Source: Daejeonella sp.
GTDB lineage: Bacteria > Bacteroidota > Bacteroidia > Sphingobacteriales > Sphingobacteriaceae
Length of the DNA: 64,000 bases
NCBI RefSeq assembly: GCF_030695525.1
Contig: NZ_JAUYSS010000009.1
Span: forward strand, 62,001 to 126,000
Direction: 5' to 3'
Position numbers and translations under genes: made by a program. This document shows positions 27,289 through 36,754 of this stretch, piece after piece. The notes beneath the pieces were generated by a model that saw only the letters and a list, made by a program, of their open reading frames with translations, searched no databases and was not told the origin of the DNA. Position 1 is the stretch's first letter. Each line of letters starts with the position of its first letter.

Positions 27289-28311
27289 TTACTTAGGAAC
27301 TGCATTTTTCTCAATATAATCAGGTAAAATGGAAACCGGATTACCAATGTAGTGGTAGGCTTCAGCCCATTCCAATCCATACTTTTTACCTACTTCCCGG
27401 TCTGATGGAGTACCCCTTTGAGTTAAAGAGTCTTTATCGAGCACAAAATGCTTGACATAGTTGAAATCTGCCGACTCATCCGTATCACCAAGTATTGGTA
27501 ATTTTTTACCCTGATCTGCCAGTCTCTTTCTGATTCTAGAGCCATTATTACCTCCGGGCCCCTGAGTAGTAATTACAACATTACTTTCAACCTTTTTATC
27601 GATATGTTTCGATATGTCAACAATACGGTTGACCAGTTGCGGACCCCTGGCGAAGTAATACCGCTCTTTTACACCATAAGGTTTAACTGCATCCAGTTGT
27701 TCTGGGTAATCGACACTTCCCGACATCCACCGTGCTGCTTCAACCGCCTGGGCAGTTACATAATGATCCGGATTTTCTTCATAATGCCCCCATGGATCAT
27801 AACTGAAAATGGTATCAACTTTCAAAAGTCTGAACAGGAATATTAATCTTCCTTTTATTTCCTGGGTATTGTATTCATCCATACGATGGTTTCGGTATCC
27901 AAGATTATATACTTTTTTCAGACCCAATACTTTGGCTACCTTATCATTGTCTCTCTCATTATTCAAAACCCTGTCACCATCAGTTCCCGCTCCTGCTGCA
28001 TCATCATTGGTGGTTCTGATAAGATATCCGGTGTATCCTTCACTAATTAATTTTGCGATAGCGCCACCAGCAAACAAAGTGCAATCATCAACATGTGGCT
28101 GAATTACTGCCAGAACTTTTCCCTCATGGGGTCTTCCGGATACACTTCTTTCGATAAAAATTCCATCATCTTCTGCCATTTTATTGGCTTCTGCGTCATT
28201 TTTAGGCATATTTTCAGCCGCTTTTGCTTCTGAGCCCAACAGAGTGGCATAAGTTGCAGGTATGATTGCACTTGCTGCCAAACCCTTTGAAATAAATTTT
28301 CTTCTTTCCAT
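27289..28311 (-). CDS. PIG-L family deacetylase, Tat-exported
   Basis: A 340-residue zinc-dependent N-deacetylase of the PIG-L/LmbE family. The N-terminus MERRKFISKGLAASA is a twin-arginine signal. The metal motif is PHVDD near residue 72 (family consensus P-H-x-D-D), followed by LFAGGAIAKL. The His motif DHYVTAQAVEAARW lies near 182-195. Substrates in the family are N-acetylglucosamine-containing lipids, thiols or sugars; none is indicated here. It is a single gene; the unit upstream (higher coordinates) has its own terminator. Confidence 0.87.
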   Translation of the reverse strand: MERRKFISKGLAASAIIPATYATLLGSEAKAAENMPKNDAEANKMAEDDGIFIERSVSGRPHEGKVLAVIQPHVDDCTLFAGGAIAKLISEGYTGYLIRTTNDDAAGAGTDGDRVLNNERDNDKVAKVLGLKKVYNLGYRNHRMDEYNTQEIKGRLIFLFRLLKVDTIFSYDPWGHYEENPDHYVTAQAVEAARWMSGSVDYPEQLDAVKPYGVKERYYFARGPQLVNRIVDISKHIDKKVESNVVITTQGPGGNNGSRIRKRLADQGKKLPILGDTDESADFNYVKHFVLDKDSLTQRGTPSDREVGKKYGLEWAEAYHYIGNPVSILPDYIEKNAVPK

Positions 28312-28370
28312 ATTAGAATATTTTCTATTTCTAATATAGAAATTCCTTAGTTTATAAAATGCCTATTAAT

Positions 28371-28399
28371 AAAAAAGCTGCCCTTTGAGGAACAGCTTT
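28371..28399 (-). terminator. Terminator of outer-membrane barrel gene
   Basis: On the minus strand AAAGCTG and CAGCTTT form a 7-bp stem followed by TTTTTT. Confidence 0.8.
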
Positions 28400-28420
28400 G
28401 TATAGTGTTTATTTAAAATT

Positions 28421-31303
28421 TCAAAAGTTTCCCGGACCACCGCTTCCGGGTCTCATCCAGGGGCCACCGCCTCCAGGTCTCATCCCAGGGCCTCTTTCCT
28501 GTTGTTGCTCAGGTTGTTTTCCGCTGAATTTTTGCAGTCTCATGGTAAAACTAAGCATGTAATATCTTGACAAACGATTGTTTTGGCTATCTGTGATCAC
28601 ATTTCCGGTTACAGAACGGGATACACTGGTATTTTCATTGAGCAGATCAAATCCCTGAAATCTTAAGGAAGCTCGTTTGTCTTTAAAGAATTGCTTTTCA
28701 AGATAGGTATTGATAATAAAAGGATTAACGGCTAATGAACTGCTATAGCCATTATTAAATGCTTTACTAAGGTCAGAACCTATCAGCCAGGTTTTAAGAA
28801 AGAATACTCTGCTATTAAAATTCAGTGAGTAGGTTGAAACCTTTGTATTGTTATTGGTAATTGCATCATTGGTATTAGTATTTAAACTGTATCTCAATCC
28901 GGGGTTGAATTCAAGATTCCTGTTTGGGTTTATCTGCATATTCAAGCCTTGTGAAAAGATCCAATTTTTACCGGTATTCTTTACATCATCAGTGTATGAA
29001 ATGTTATTGATGTAATTTGCTGAACCGTTGAATGAAAACACATATTTCTTTTCCTGAAAGGGTTTGGAGAAATTATAGAACGCATTTGCTGTATAATACC
29101 CATCAGTATTCAAATATCGGGTTTCCTGAACCAAACCAACTACCGGATCCATAGAACGTACTATGTTAGACACAATCTTGTTTTCTGTATAGTTACCAGA
29201 TAAGTTAAAAAACAATACATCTCCGGAGTTGAAATTAAAATTATTATATCTGAAGGTCATGATATGTGTAAATTCAGCACCTAAATTTGGATTTCCATAT
29301 ACAGGATATTGCGGATTTGAAATATCAGGAGTGGGTTGTAATTGAATATAGGTTGGTTCATTTGCCCGGCCAAAGTAAAATGCATTTACTGCTCTTGTTC
29401 TAGAGAAGTTATAGGAATATCGTGCAGAAGGGATAATATTAAATCCCGTATTCCGGTTTGGTGTAGTTACTCCATTAACTATTGATCTGCCCTCAAGAAC
29501 ATTTGGCTGGGCACTCAGTCCGAAGGAATAATTATATTTTTTCTCATTAAATCTGTAATTAAATCCAAATCTGTTGGTACTAAAGGAATAATTGAAATCG
29601 TTACTCAGGTTTATATTATAGCTTGACGATCCAGCCGGGCTAATATCATAGGTTTCTCTTACATTTTTATAGTTTGTGGTGCTGTGGTTATAGTTGAATT
29701 CCAGATTTGATTTTGGACTAAGTGGCTCATTGTAAGATAGATTGGCATTAATATTAGAGTTTCTATTATTATCATATAATTCCTGATTTCTATAAACGTT
29801 TGAATTTCCACCCCCAACAATATAGTTGATATATTGAGTTAACTGATCATCTTCCTGTTTGGTTTTGGCGTTATTAGCTGAAGTGAATAAGGATAAATTT
29901 CTTCCTCTTTTTTTGAGGCGGTGATTTAACAAAAGCGTCGCCCCGAAATTGGGGTTTTTGGAATCTGTATTATTGAGTGAAGTACCATCGGAGCTAAGAC
30001 GGCCATCATCATATTGTAAATAACTTGAATTTCCATTATCGATTGATGAACCGTAGCTGAAGGTAGGGTTAAATTTAATGTAGTTTACAGTATCGGGACG
30101 ATACTCAATATTCCAGCCAAACCGGTGATTATTATTAATCACATTTTTTAGTGAATTCTGAGTAGTTGAAATTAGTGAATTCTGAAAGTTGTTTTGTTGT
30201 AATTGGTCACTGATTACATCGTTATCCCGGTTAGAAAAACTGTAATTTCCGTATGAACTAACTTTTTTTCCGTAGTCCTTACGATAATTAAGTCCGACAG
30301 ATCCAACTGAAGTGAGTCCATCACTATTATTTCCACCCTGGAAACCTCCACCGCCCATACCACCGCCACCCTGGAAGCGCATACCTCCACCACCTCCACC
30401 ACCTCCACCACCTGCACCCTGGACGCGTGCACCACCACCGCCGCCACCGAATCCACCGCCGCCACCAAAATTGAATACCGAGCTATTGGTGTTATTCAGA
30501 TTCCCAATAAAAGAAAACTGCTCAGTGTTGTTATAGGTATTGGCCGTGAGTGATGCCTGATAACGTTCTTTATCACCTCCTCCAACTGTACCTCTGGCGA
30601 AATATCCCTTGTTTTTATCTGCTCTGATTGTAAAATTCAAGATCTTTTCAGGATCTCCGTTTCTGATCCCGGTCAGGTTGGCCTGGTCACCATAATCATC
30701 AATGATTTGAGCAGACTCAAGAATATCAGCAGGAAGCTGCTGGGTAGCTGTTTTTACATCACCCCCAAAAAAATCTTTACCATTTACCCGAACCCTGGTA
30801 ATCGCCTTGCCCTGAGCGGTTACATTTCCATCTTTATCGACCTCAACTCCAGGTAATCTCTTCAAAAGATCCTCAGCCAGGGCATTTTCTCTTAAAGGGT
30901 AATCCGACGCCCTGTAAATGATTGTATCTTCTTTTATAGTTACCGAAGGTGTACCCGAAATAACTACTTCTGAAAGAACTCTGCTCTCTGCTTTCAGGCT
31001 GATTGGGTCTAATTTGATCGGTGTTTCACCATCTTTGTATAAAAACCGCTTGTTTAAAGGCTGGTACCCTAAACTGGTTACTGTTAAAAGGAAAGTGGAT
31101 GATTTCACCCCTTTGAAAATAAAATTGCCATCAGCATCAGTTCTGGTAAACAAGGTATCCTTTCCGGCAATGTACTTTACTGTAGCAGCGATGATACTGG
31201 TACCTGTAGAATCATTTACCACTCCACTTATATCCCGGCTTGTTTGCGCGACAGCACTAAAGCTAATAAGTAAGCTGATAATGAAGGGTAACAGTTTTTT
31301 CAT
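28421..31303 (-). CDS. TonB-receptor-like outer-membrane beta-barrel protein
   Basis: A roughly 960-residue outer-membrane protein of the OMP_b-brl_3 type. The signal peptide (MKKLLPFIISLLISFSAVAQ) is followed by a CarboxypepD_reg-like domain (ISGVVNDSTGTSIIAATV). A plug region (VTAQGKAITRVRVNGKDFFG) and a barrel of long aromatic strands ending SFTMRLQKF follow. Two Gly-rich low-complexity stretches stand out: about 60 residues near residues 285-345, and the C-terminal tail (MRPGGGGPWMRPGSGGPG). I start at the signal peptide; the frame runs 16 codons further upstream. The gene upstream encodes a secreted protein with a similar Gly/Tyr/Met-rich tract, suggesting cooperation. No SusD partner is present, so the cargo is unknown. 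Confidence 0.82.
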   Translation of the reverse strand: MKKLLPFIISLLISFSAVAQTSRDISGVVNDSTGTSIIAATVKYIAGKDTLFTRTDADGNFIFKGVKSSTFLLTVTSLGYQPLNKRFLYKDGETPIKLDPISLKAESRVLSEVVISGTPSVTIKEDTIIYRASDYPLRENALAEDLLKRLPGVEVDKDGNVTAQGKAITRVRVNGKDFFGGDVKTATQQLPADILESAQIIDDYGDQANLTGIRNGDPEKILNFTIRADKNKGYFARGTVGGGDKERYQASLTANTYNNTEQFSFIGNLNNTNSSVFNFGGGGGFGGGGGGARVQGAGGGGGGGGGGMRFQGGGGMGGGGFQGGNNSDGLTSVGSVGLNYRKDYGKKVSSYGNYSFSNRDNDVISDQLQQNNFQNSLISTTQNSLKNVINNNHRFGWNIEYRPDTVNYIKFNPTFSYGSSIDNGNSSYLQYDDGRLSSDGTSLNNTDSKNPNFGATLLLNHRLKKRGRNLSLFTSANNAKTKQEDDQLTQYINYIVGGGNSNVYRNQELYDNNRNSNINANLSYNEPLSPKSNLEFNYNHSTTNYKNVRETYDISPAGSSSYNINLSNDFNYSFSTNRFGFNYRFNEKKYNYSFGLSAQPNVLEGRSIVNGVTTPNRNTGFNIIPSARYSYNFSRTRAVNAFYFGRANEPTYIQLQPTPDISNPQYPVYGNPNLGAEFTHIMTFRYNNFNFNSGDVLFFNLSGNYTENKIVSNIVRSMDPVVGLVQETRYLNTDGYYTANAFYNFSKPFQEKKYVFSFNGSANYINNISYTDDVKNTGKNWIFSQGLNMQINPNRNLEFNPGLRYSLNTNTNDAITNNNTKVSTYSLNFNSRVFFLKTWLIGSDLSKAFNNGYSSSLAVNPFIINTYLEKQFFKDKRASLRFQGFDLLNENTSVSRSVTGNVITDSQNNRLSRYYMLSFTMRLQKFSGKQPEQQQERGPGMRPGGGGPWMRPGSGGPGNF

Positions 31304-31366
31304 GTTTATTATTATTTGGTTCATAATTGGTTTAAAATACCGGCAATTCATATGCTGAAACCTTGA

Positions 31367-32191
31367 TTATTGCTTTTCTGCCAGCATACTTTTGATAAAA
31401 AACTCAGTTGATGTTGATATTCTGGCAGGAGGATAATTTCTGGAAGGCATCCCACCATACATTCCACCATAATTTCTGCCATACCTGCCATTGTATCTGC
31501 CACCGAATCCCCCACCATACATATCATCAAATGCATTCATATCCCTTTGCTGCACAGCTGTGGGTCCCTGAAATCCATTGATCCGAATGCTGTAAGTTAT
31601 AGGTTCAGTTCTGCCGGGTTCAATGCCCAGTAAACGGATAGGTATTGCGATCTCCTGAATCAGATTATTTTTTGAATCAAAAGCTGCCGCAGCTTTTATC
31701 CCATAGTCATTATACAGTGAAATACCCCCATCAATAATTTCTTTGAATCCATCAACTCTAATCTCTTTGATTCTTTCAAGGATTCTTCTTTGTATCTCCT
31801 CAGGTGCAGGTTGTTCGGTTTCATTTCGCTTCTTTCCGGGAGTCCGGTCGAGAAGCGGAAAGGTCACCATTGCAGGAATTTTCTTATTTTCAAGATTGGC
31901 TGAAAAGCTTATTCCTCTGGCGAGAATTCGGGTTAAACTTTCTGGTGAGCCATTTTTTATTGCCAGGTAGATATTCTCATCGTCATTGGCCAGATTATAG
32001 TAAAGTTTTGTAGCATCGTTATAGAGGCTTAGACTATCATTCCAGTCATTAAGCTGACCGTCAATTAGTATTGGTTTATCAGCCCACAGAGATTTTATCA
32101 GCTCTGCTTTTTTCTGCGAATAGGCAGGAAGCGAACTAATTAATACAATTGATAATGAGAGAACGAAAAAATTTTTAGTTTTTGTCTTCAT
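31367..32191 (-). CDS. Secreted protein with CBM9-like N-terminal region
   Basis: A 274-residue exported protein (signal peptide near SSLPAYSQKK). The segment ILIDGQLNDWNDSLSLYNDA, followed by YYNLANDDENIYLAIK, resembles the DOMON/CBM9-like fold found at the start of many Bacteroidota surface proteins. The later part has a Gly-Gly-Met-Tyr-Arg-rich tract (MYGGGFGGRYNGRYGRNYGG) and a Pro-rich end. It lies 63 bases upstream of the barrel protein gene on the same strand, which has Gly-rich tracts of its own; an operon is likely. The ligand is unknown and the domain call rests on one motif. Confidence 0.6.
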   Translation of the reverse strand: MKTKTKNFFVLSLSIVLISSLPAYSQKKAELIKSLWADKPILIDGQLNDWNDSLSLYNDATKLYYNLANDDENIYLAIKNGSPESLTRILARGISFSANLENKKIPAMVTFPLLDRTPGKKRNETEQPAPEEIQRRILERIKEIRVDGFKEIIDGGISLYNDYGIKAAAAFDSKNNLIQEIAIPIRLLGIEPGRTEPITYSIRINGFQGPTAVQQRDMNAFDDMYGGGFGGRYNGRYGRNYGGMYGGMPSRNYPPARISTSTEFFIKSMLAEKQ

Positions 32192-32349
32192 ATGGTTTTT
32201 AGACTAAGTATGTGTTAAAGGTTTAAAGGACTTCGTAATGATTTCATTACAATTATAATTATATACGATTCCGGCAATATTCTGAATCAGGAGGCTCAAC
32301 CGCTTAAATTAATTGTGGTAGGATATTGAATGTTAAGCTAAAGCAGACT

Positions 32350-33603
32350 TCAACTCTTCTCCTCCCAAATTAATGCCAGATTAATAATGGTTTGAACTGC
32401 CTTTTGCATATCCTGGATAGATACCCACTCTTGTTTTCCGTGAAAAGCATGCTCACCGGCAAATATATTCGGGCAGGGTAAGCCCATGAATGAGAGCCTG
32501 GAACCATCTGTCCCTCCTCTGATACTCTGCAATCTTGCTGTTAACCCACTTCGTTCAATAGCTTCTATTCCAGCCTGAACAACTTGAGGATATTGATCAA
32601 GTACCGATTTCATATTCCGGTATTGTTCTTCAACGCTAAATTCATAACCTGAACCGGGATAATCCAATAATATTTTCTTAACAATTTGTTCCAGAACCAA
32701 TTCATGGCTTTTTAATAGTTCGGTATTAAAATCACGGATGATAAATTCAATGCTGGCCTGCTCTACTGAACCGTTTATAGAAACAGGGTGTATGAATCCT
32801 TCTCTTCCTGAAGTGCTTTCGGGTGATAAATATTCTTTTGGCAATGCGGATACGACCTCCGAAGCTATCTTTAAGGCACTTTCCATGTTATTTTTCGCAA
32901 ATCCGGGATGTGCACTCAGTCCCTGTATGATTACCTTAACCCCATCGGCCGAGAAAGTTTCATTCTCAATGGAACCTGCAGTTTCACCATCAATTGTATA
33001 TGCGAAATCAGCTCCAAGTTTTTTAAGGTTTGCCTTATCAACGCCCCTCCCAATCTCCTCATCGGGAGTGAAGAGAATTTTGATTTCACCATGCTTATAT
33101 TCAGGATGGGAGATCAGGAAATTTGCGGCATCCATAATTTCGGCTATTCCAGCTTTATTGTCGGCACCCAATAAGGTTAATCCGCTGGCCGTGATGATAT
33201 CATTTCCAATCTGATCTTTCAGGTCAGGGTGATCCTTCATGCGAAGAATTTGGTTAGGATCATCAGGAAGAATAATATCCTGGCCCTGATAATTTTTATG
33301 AATAATAGCTTTCACATTCTCGCCACTACAATCCGGAGAAGTATCCATATGAGAGCAGAAACAAATGCCAGGCACTTTTTTATCGGTATTTCCCGGAATG
33401 CTTGCATAAACATACCCGTACTCGTCTAGATGAGCGTCTTTCAAACCCATTTCTATTAACTCGCTGACTAATAGCGAACCAAGATTTTTTTGTTTTGCAG
33501 TAGAAGGAAAGCTTGCAGAAGCCGGGTTAGATTGGGTATCAATTGCGGTATATCTTAAAAATCGATCTGTAACAGTATATCTTATATTTTCGCTTAAGGT
33601 CAT
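32350..33603 (-). CDS. pepT: Peptidase T (tripeptide aminopeptidase)
   Basis: A cytoplasmic M20-family zinc enzyme of 417 residues that removes N-terminal residues from tripeptides. HMDTSPDCSG near 84-93 holds the first His/Asp metal ligands, LLGADNKAGIAEIM the bridging Asp, and TPDEEIGRGVD near 178 the catalytic Glu pair. IRGGTDGSRLSFMGLPCPNI, near 360-380, is the PepT-specific C-terminal block, with the final HGKQEW stretch. No signal peptide is present. The gene is divergent from mmcQ; the spacer holds a small hairpin CCTGAG/CTCAGG at 33669-33684 and no clear promoter box. Confidence 0.94.
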   Translation of the reverse strand: MTLSENIRYTVTDRFLRYTAIDTQSNPASASFPSTAKQKNLGSLLVSELIEMGLKDAHLDEYGYVYASIPGNTDKKVPGICFCSHMDTSPDCSGENVKAIIHKNYQGQDIILPDDPNQILRMKDHPDLKDQIGNDIITASGLTLLGADNKAGIAEIMDAANFLISHPEYKHGEIKILFTPDEEIGRGVDKANLKKLGADFAYTIDGETAGSIENETFSADGVKVIIQGLSAHPGFAKNNMESALKIASEVVSALPKEYLSPESTSGREGFIHPVSINGSVEQASIEFIIRDFNTELLKSHELVLEQIVKKILLDYPGSGYEFSVEEQYRNMKSVLDQYPQVVQAGIEAIERSGLTARLQSIRGGTDGSRLSFMGLPCPNIFAGEHAFHGKQEWVSIQDMQKAVQTIINLALIWEEKS

Positions 33604-33711
33604 TTTTGCTTAATTTTAGAATTGGCATGCGAAATTAAGCATTACTACCGTATTTTGAACTTCATGTACCTGAGTGCGCTCAGGGCTGGTCAGATGTAAG
33701 AATACCCTGAT

Positions 33712-34050
33712 ATGAATATTGAAAATTTAAGAGATTATTGCCTTTTAAAGCCTGGTGTTACTGAAACTTTTCCTTTTGGTGAGGACACTCTGGTGTTCAA
33801 AGTAGGAGATAAGATCTTTTTGCTTTGCGGACTTGACAATCCTGATCGTTTTAATGTGAAGTGTGATCCTGAAAGAGCAGTAACACTTCGGGAGGAATAT
33901 GAAGAAGTGCAGCCGGGCTACCATATGAATAAAACCCACTGGAATACCGTATTTATGAAAGGTCGGTTAAGCAATACACAATTAATGGAAATGATCGATC
34001 ATTCTTACGATCTGATATTAAAAAGCCTTCCCAAAAACAAGCAGTTATAA
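33712..34050 (+). CDS. MmcQ/YjbR family protein
   Basis: A 112-residue protein of the MmcQ/YjbR family, a small alpha-beta fold related to DNA-binding CyaY-like proteins. The typical start MNIENLRDYCLLKPGVTETF, the FPFGEDTLVFKVGDKIF strand pair and PGYHMNKTHWNTVFM are all present. It is followed after nine bases by a pterin dehydratase gene, which in turn abuts an M14 peptidase and a rhomboid gene, forming a tight four-gene run. The biological role of the family remains unsettled. Confidence 0.85.
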   Translation: MNIENLRDYCLLKPGVTETFPFGEDTLVFKVGDKIFLLCGLDNPDRFNVKCDPERAVTLREEYEEVQPGYHMNKTHWNTVFMKGRLSNTQLMEMIDHSYDLILKSLPKNKQL

Positions 34051-34059
34051 GATTTAATT

Positions 34060-34314
34060 ATGGATTGGAAAGAAGTTAAAGATGTAGATAAGGGAGAAGC
34101 ATACCTTAAAAAGGAATTCAAATTCAAGGATTTTATTTCTGCATGGGCTTTCATGAATAAAGTTGCCTTGCTTGCCGAAAAAGCAGGTCATCATCCGGAT
34201 TGGTCCAATTCATATAACAAGGTTATTATAATGATAAGCTCGCATGATGCCGGTAATATAATTACAGAAAAGGACAGGAATCTTGCAGATCTTATCGATA
34301 AACTTGGGCATTGA
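34060..34314 (+). CDS. Pterin-4a-carbinolamine dehydratase-like protein
   Basis: An 84-residue protein of the PCD/DCoH family. Classical members regenerate the pterin cofactor used by aromatic amino acid hydroxylases. The active-site block EKAGHHPDWSN (residues 44-54) has the H-H-P signature, and SSHDAGNIITEKD supplies the third catalytic His. No phenylalanine hydroxylase is seen in the window. The next gene's signal-peptide ATG lies 23 bases downstream. Confidence 0.85.
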   Translation: MDWKEVKDVDKGEAYLKKEFKFKDFISAWAFMNKVALLAEKAGHHPDWSNSYNKVIIMISSHDAGNIITEKDRNLADLIDKLGH

Positions 34315-34337
34315 TCTTATATTTGTCCCGATACGGA

Positions 34338-36077
34338 ATGTTTAGTAGGTTTTGTATTTTATTGATCCTGATTACTTATTTTCCTATGGCAAATGCACAA
34401 ATAAGCCCTTATGAAAAAGACAATGCAATAACTGTAAGCTATCAGGAACTTATGGATTATTATCGGCTTCTGGACACTAAATATGTACAGATGCAGCTTT
34501 TGGAGTATGGGCAAACCGATATTGGGAAACCATTAAATCTGATCGTTCTTTCCGCGGATAAAATCTTTGATCCGGCACAGATAAGGAAGCAAAACAAAAG
34601 AATCATATTAATTAATAATGGGATTCATCCGGGTGAACCTGAAGGGATAGATGCCAGCATGATTCTTGTGCGTGATTTGTTGGAAAAGAATTCCATCCCC
34701 AAAAATGTGGTGATTTGCATCATCCCTATCTATAATGTTGATGGAATGCTGAACAGAGGCCAATCCAGAGTGAATCAGAATGGGCCTGAGTCATATGGTT
34801 TTAGAGGAAATTATCAGAATCTCGATCTTAACAGGGATTTTATTAAGGCTGATTCAAGGAATTCAAGGGTCTTTCAAATGATCTTCAATACCTGGCAACC
34901 GGAAGTATTTATAGATAATCACACGAGCAATGGAGCTGATTATCAGTATATAATGACCCTCATTGCTCCTCAGAAGGATAAGTTGAATCCGGTACTTTCA
35001 GAATATTTAAGCAGCCGTATGCTGCCCGATTTGTACAAAAAAATGAAGTCTTCAAATTTCGAGATGACACCCTATGTAAATAACATAGAGGAGACTCCGG
35101 ATTCAGGAATTACAGGTTTTTTAGAGACTCCACGCTATTCAACTGGTTATGCTGCCTTACATAATACGATTGGTTTTATGCCCGAAACGCATATGCTTAA
35201 ATCATATCCTCAGCGGGTTGAGGGTACCTACAAGTTTATGGAGCATGTAATTGAAATAGTAAAGCGTGATGCGGATTTGATCGCCACAAATAAACAAAAG
35301 GCTGATGCTGATGTCAGAGCACAGGTTTCATTTCCGCTGCAATGGACTCTGGATGATAGAAGTTTTTCCTTGTTCAGGTTTAAAGGCTATATGGCCAAAT
35401 ATAAAACCAGTGAAGTTAGCGGTATACAAAGACTCTATTATGACCGGAATGAGCCTTATGAAAAAGATATCCGTATTTTTGATCATTACATACCCTTGGA
35501 TCTGATAAAAAAACCATTTGCTTACATTATTCCGCAATCCTGGCAAAAGGTAATTGATCTGATGTTACTGAATAATGTACAGATTCAACGCCTTGTCTCA
35601 GATATGGAGATCGATTCGGAAATGTATTATATTGAAGATTATAAAACCGTGAACAAACCGTTTGAGGGGCATTATCTTCATTCTCAGGTCAAGCTCAGAA
35701 CTGAAATGCAAAGTGTGAAATATTATGAAGGCGATTATATCATTTATACTGATCAGGTGAAGAACAGATACATTGTCGAAACCCTTGAACCACAGGGTGT
35801 AGATTCTTTCTTTGCCTGGAATTTCTTTGATTCAGTGCTTGGGCAGAAGGAACATTTTTCCGATTATGTTTTTGAGGATGAAGCAGCCCGCCTATTAAAG
35901 CAGGATCCTGAATTGATGGTCAGGCTTGAAGAAGAGAAGAAAATAAATCCCGAATTACTGCAAAGCCCATCAGCACAGTTGGATTGGGTTTACAGGAATT
36001 CAAAACATTACGAGAGAACACATATGAGATACCCGGTAGGCCGTTTAATCAGTCCTGCTAAAATTGAATTGAATTAA
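34338..36077 (+). CDS. Secreted M14-family metallopeptidase (second)
   Basis: A 579-residue probable zinc carboxypeptidase with a signal peptide (CILLILITYFPMANAQ). GIHPGEPEG near residue 95 gives the first zinc pair (H-x-x-E). LDLNRDFIKAD near 165 holds the substrate-binding Arg, and FIDNHTSNG near 192 gives the third ligand. The region GFMPETHMLKSYPQRVEGTY probably carries the catalytic Glu (PETH). The remaining 270 residues form a C-terminal region I do not recognise. I start at the ATG of the signal peptide, nine codons after a TTG that overlaps the previous gene. Its stop is immediately followed by the rhomboid ATG. Confidence 0.82.
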   Translation: MFSRFCILLILITYFPMANAQISPYEKDNAITVSYQELMDYYRLLDTKYVQMQLLEYGQTDIGKPLNLIVLSADKIFDPAQIRKQNKRIILINNGIHPGEPEGIDASMILVRDLLEKNSIPKNVVICIIPIYNVDGMLNRGQSRVNQNGPESYGFRGNYQNLDLNRDFIKADSRNSRVFQMIFNTWQPEVFIDNHTSNGADYQYIMTLIAPQKDKLNPVLSEYLSSRMLPDLYKKMKSSNFEMTPYVNNIEETPDSGITGFLETPRYSTGYAALHNTIGFMPETHMLKSYPQRVEGTYKFMEHVIEIVKRDADLIATNKQKADADVRAQVSFPLQWTLDDRSFSLFRFKGYMAKYKTSEVSGIQRLYYDRNEPYEKDIRIFDHYIPLDLIKKPFAYIIPQSWQKVIDLMLLNNVQIQRLVSDMEIDSEMYYIEDYKTVNKPFEGHYLHSQVKLRTEMQSVKYYEGDYIIYTDQVKNRYIVETLEPQGVDSFFAWNFFDSVLGQKEHFSDYVFEDEAARLLKQDPELMVRLEEEKKINPELLQSPSAQLDWVYRNSKHYERTHMRYPVGRLISPAKIELN

Positions 36078-36707
36078 ATGGAGAGTTTTATTAATGATAC
36101 CCCAGTTGCAACAATTATTTTTATTTTCACGATTGTTACCAGTATTTATGCCTTTTCGAATGCAGAGGTGTACGGTAAATTTATGCTTCACCCTTACAGT
36201 GTAAGTCGTGGCCGCCGACTATATAGTATGCTTACCAGCGGACTTATTCATAAAGACTGGCCACATCTTCTTGTGAACATGTTGTCTTTTTACTTCTTCG
36301 CATTCACCCTTGAAAAAACCTTTGTTTCTCTGAGCAGTTGGGGTCATTTTCAGTTTGGATTATTATACATTGTAAGTATTATTTTGAGTGATATCAGTTC
36401 TATCTTTAAGCATAAGGAGGACTTCTGGTATAACAGTTTGGGTGCTTCTGGTGCCGTTTGTGCGGTTGTATTTAGTTATATTTTATTCTATCCAATGAAT
36501 AAAATGATAATCTTTCCAATTCCAATTCCGATTCCTGCGGTTTTATACGGATTTCTGTTTCTGGGCTATTGTGTATATGCCTCGCGTAATTCAAGAGATG
36601 CAATTAACCACGATGCTCACTTCTACGGGGCGCTGACCGGAATTCTGTTGACAATTATTTACTACCCGGATATTGCAGGATATTTTGTTAATCAGTTAAC
36701 AGCCTGA
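36078..36707 (+). CDS. Rhomboid-family intramembrane serine protease
   Basis: A 209-residue membrane protease with about six helices. The catalytic dyad is visible: GASGA with Ser124 near the start of one helix, and NHDAHFYGALTG with His181. HLLVNMLSFYFFA near 63-75 is the conserved HxxxN oxyanion helix. The gene starts directly after the M14 peptidase stop codon, so translation is coupled. The function in Bacteroidota is unknown; the class cleaves transmembrane segments. Confidence 0.9.
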   Translation: MESFINDTPVATIIFIFTIVTSIYAFSNAEVYGKFMLHPYSVSRGRRLYSMLTSGLIHKDWPHLLVNMLSFYFFAFTLEKTFVSLSSWGHFQFGLLYIVSIILSDISSIFKHKEDFWYNSLGASGAVCAVVFSYILFYPMNKMIIFPIPIPIPAVLYGFLFLGYCVYASRNSRDAINHDAHFYGALTGILLTIIYYPDIAGYFVNQLTA

Positions 36708-36754
36708 TGGTTTCGTTAAGATGGGGGTAAAAGGCGCGAAGAAAAATCCGGGAT

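Noticed and set aside
30312-30536. A Pro-rich plus-strand frame of 74 codons
   Set aside because: It is the antisense image of the Gly-codon tract of the outer-membrane barrel gene.
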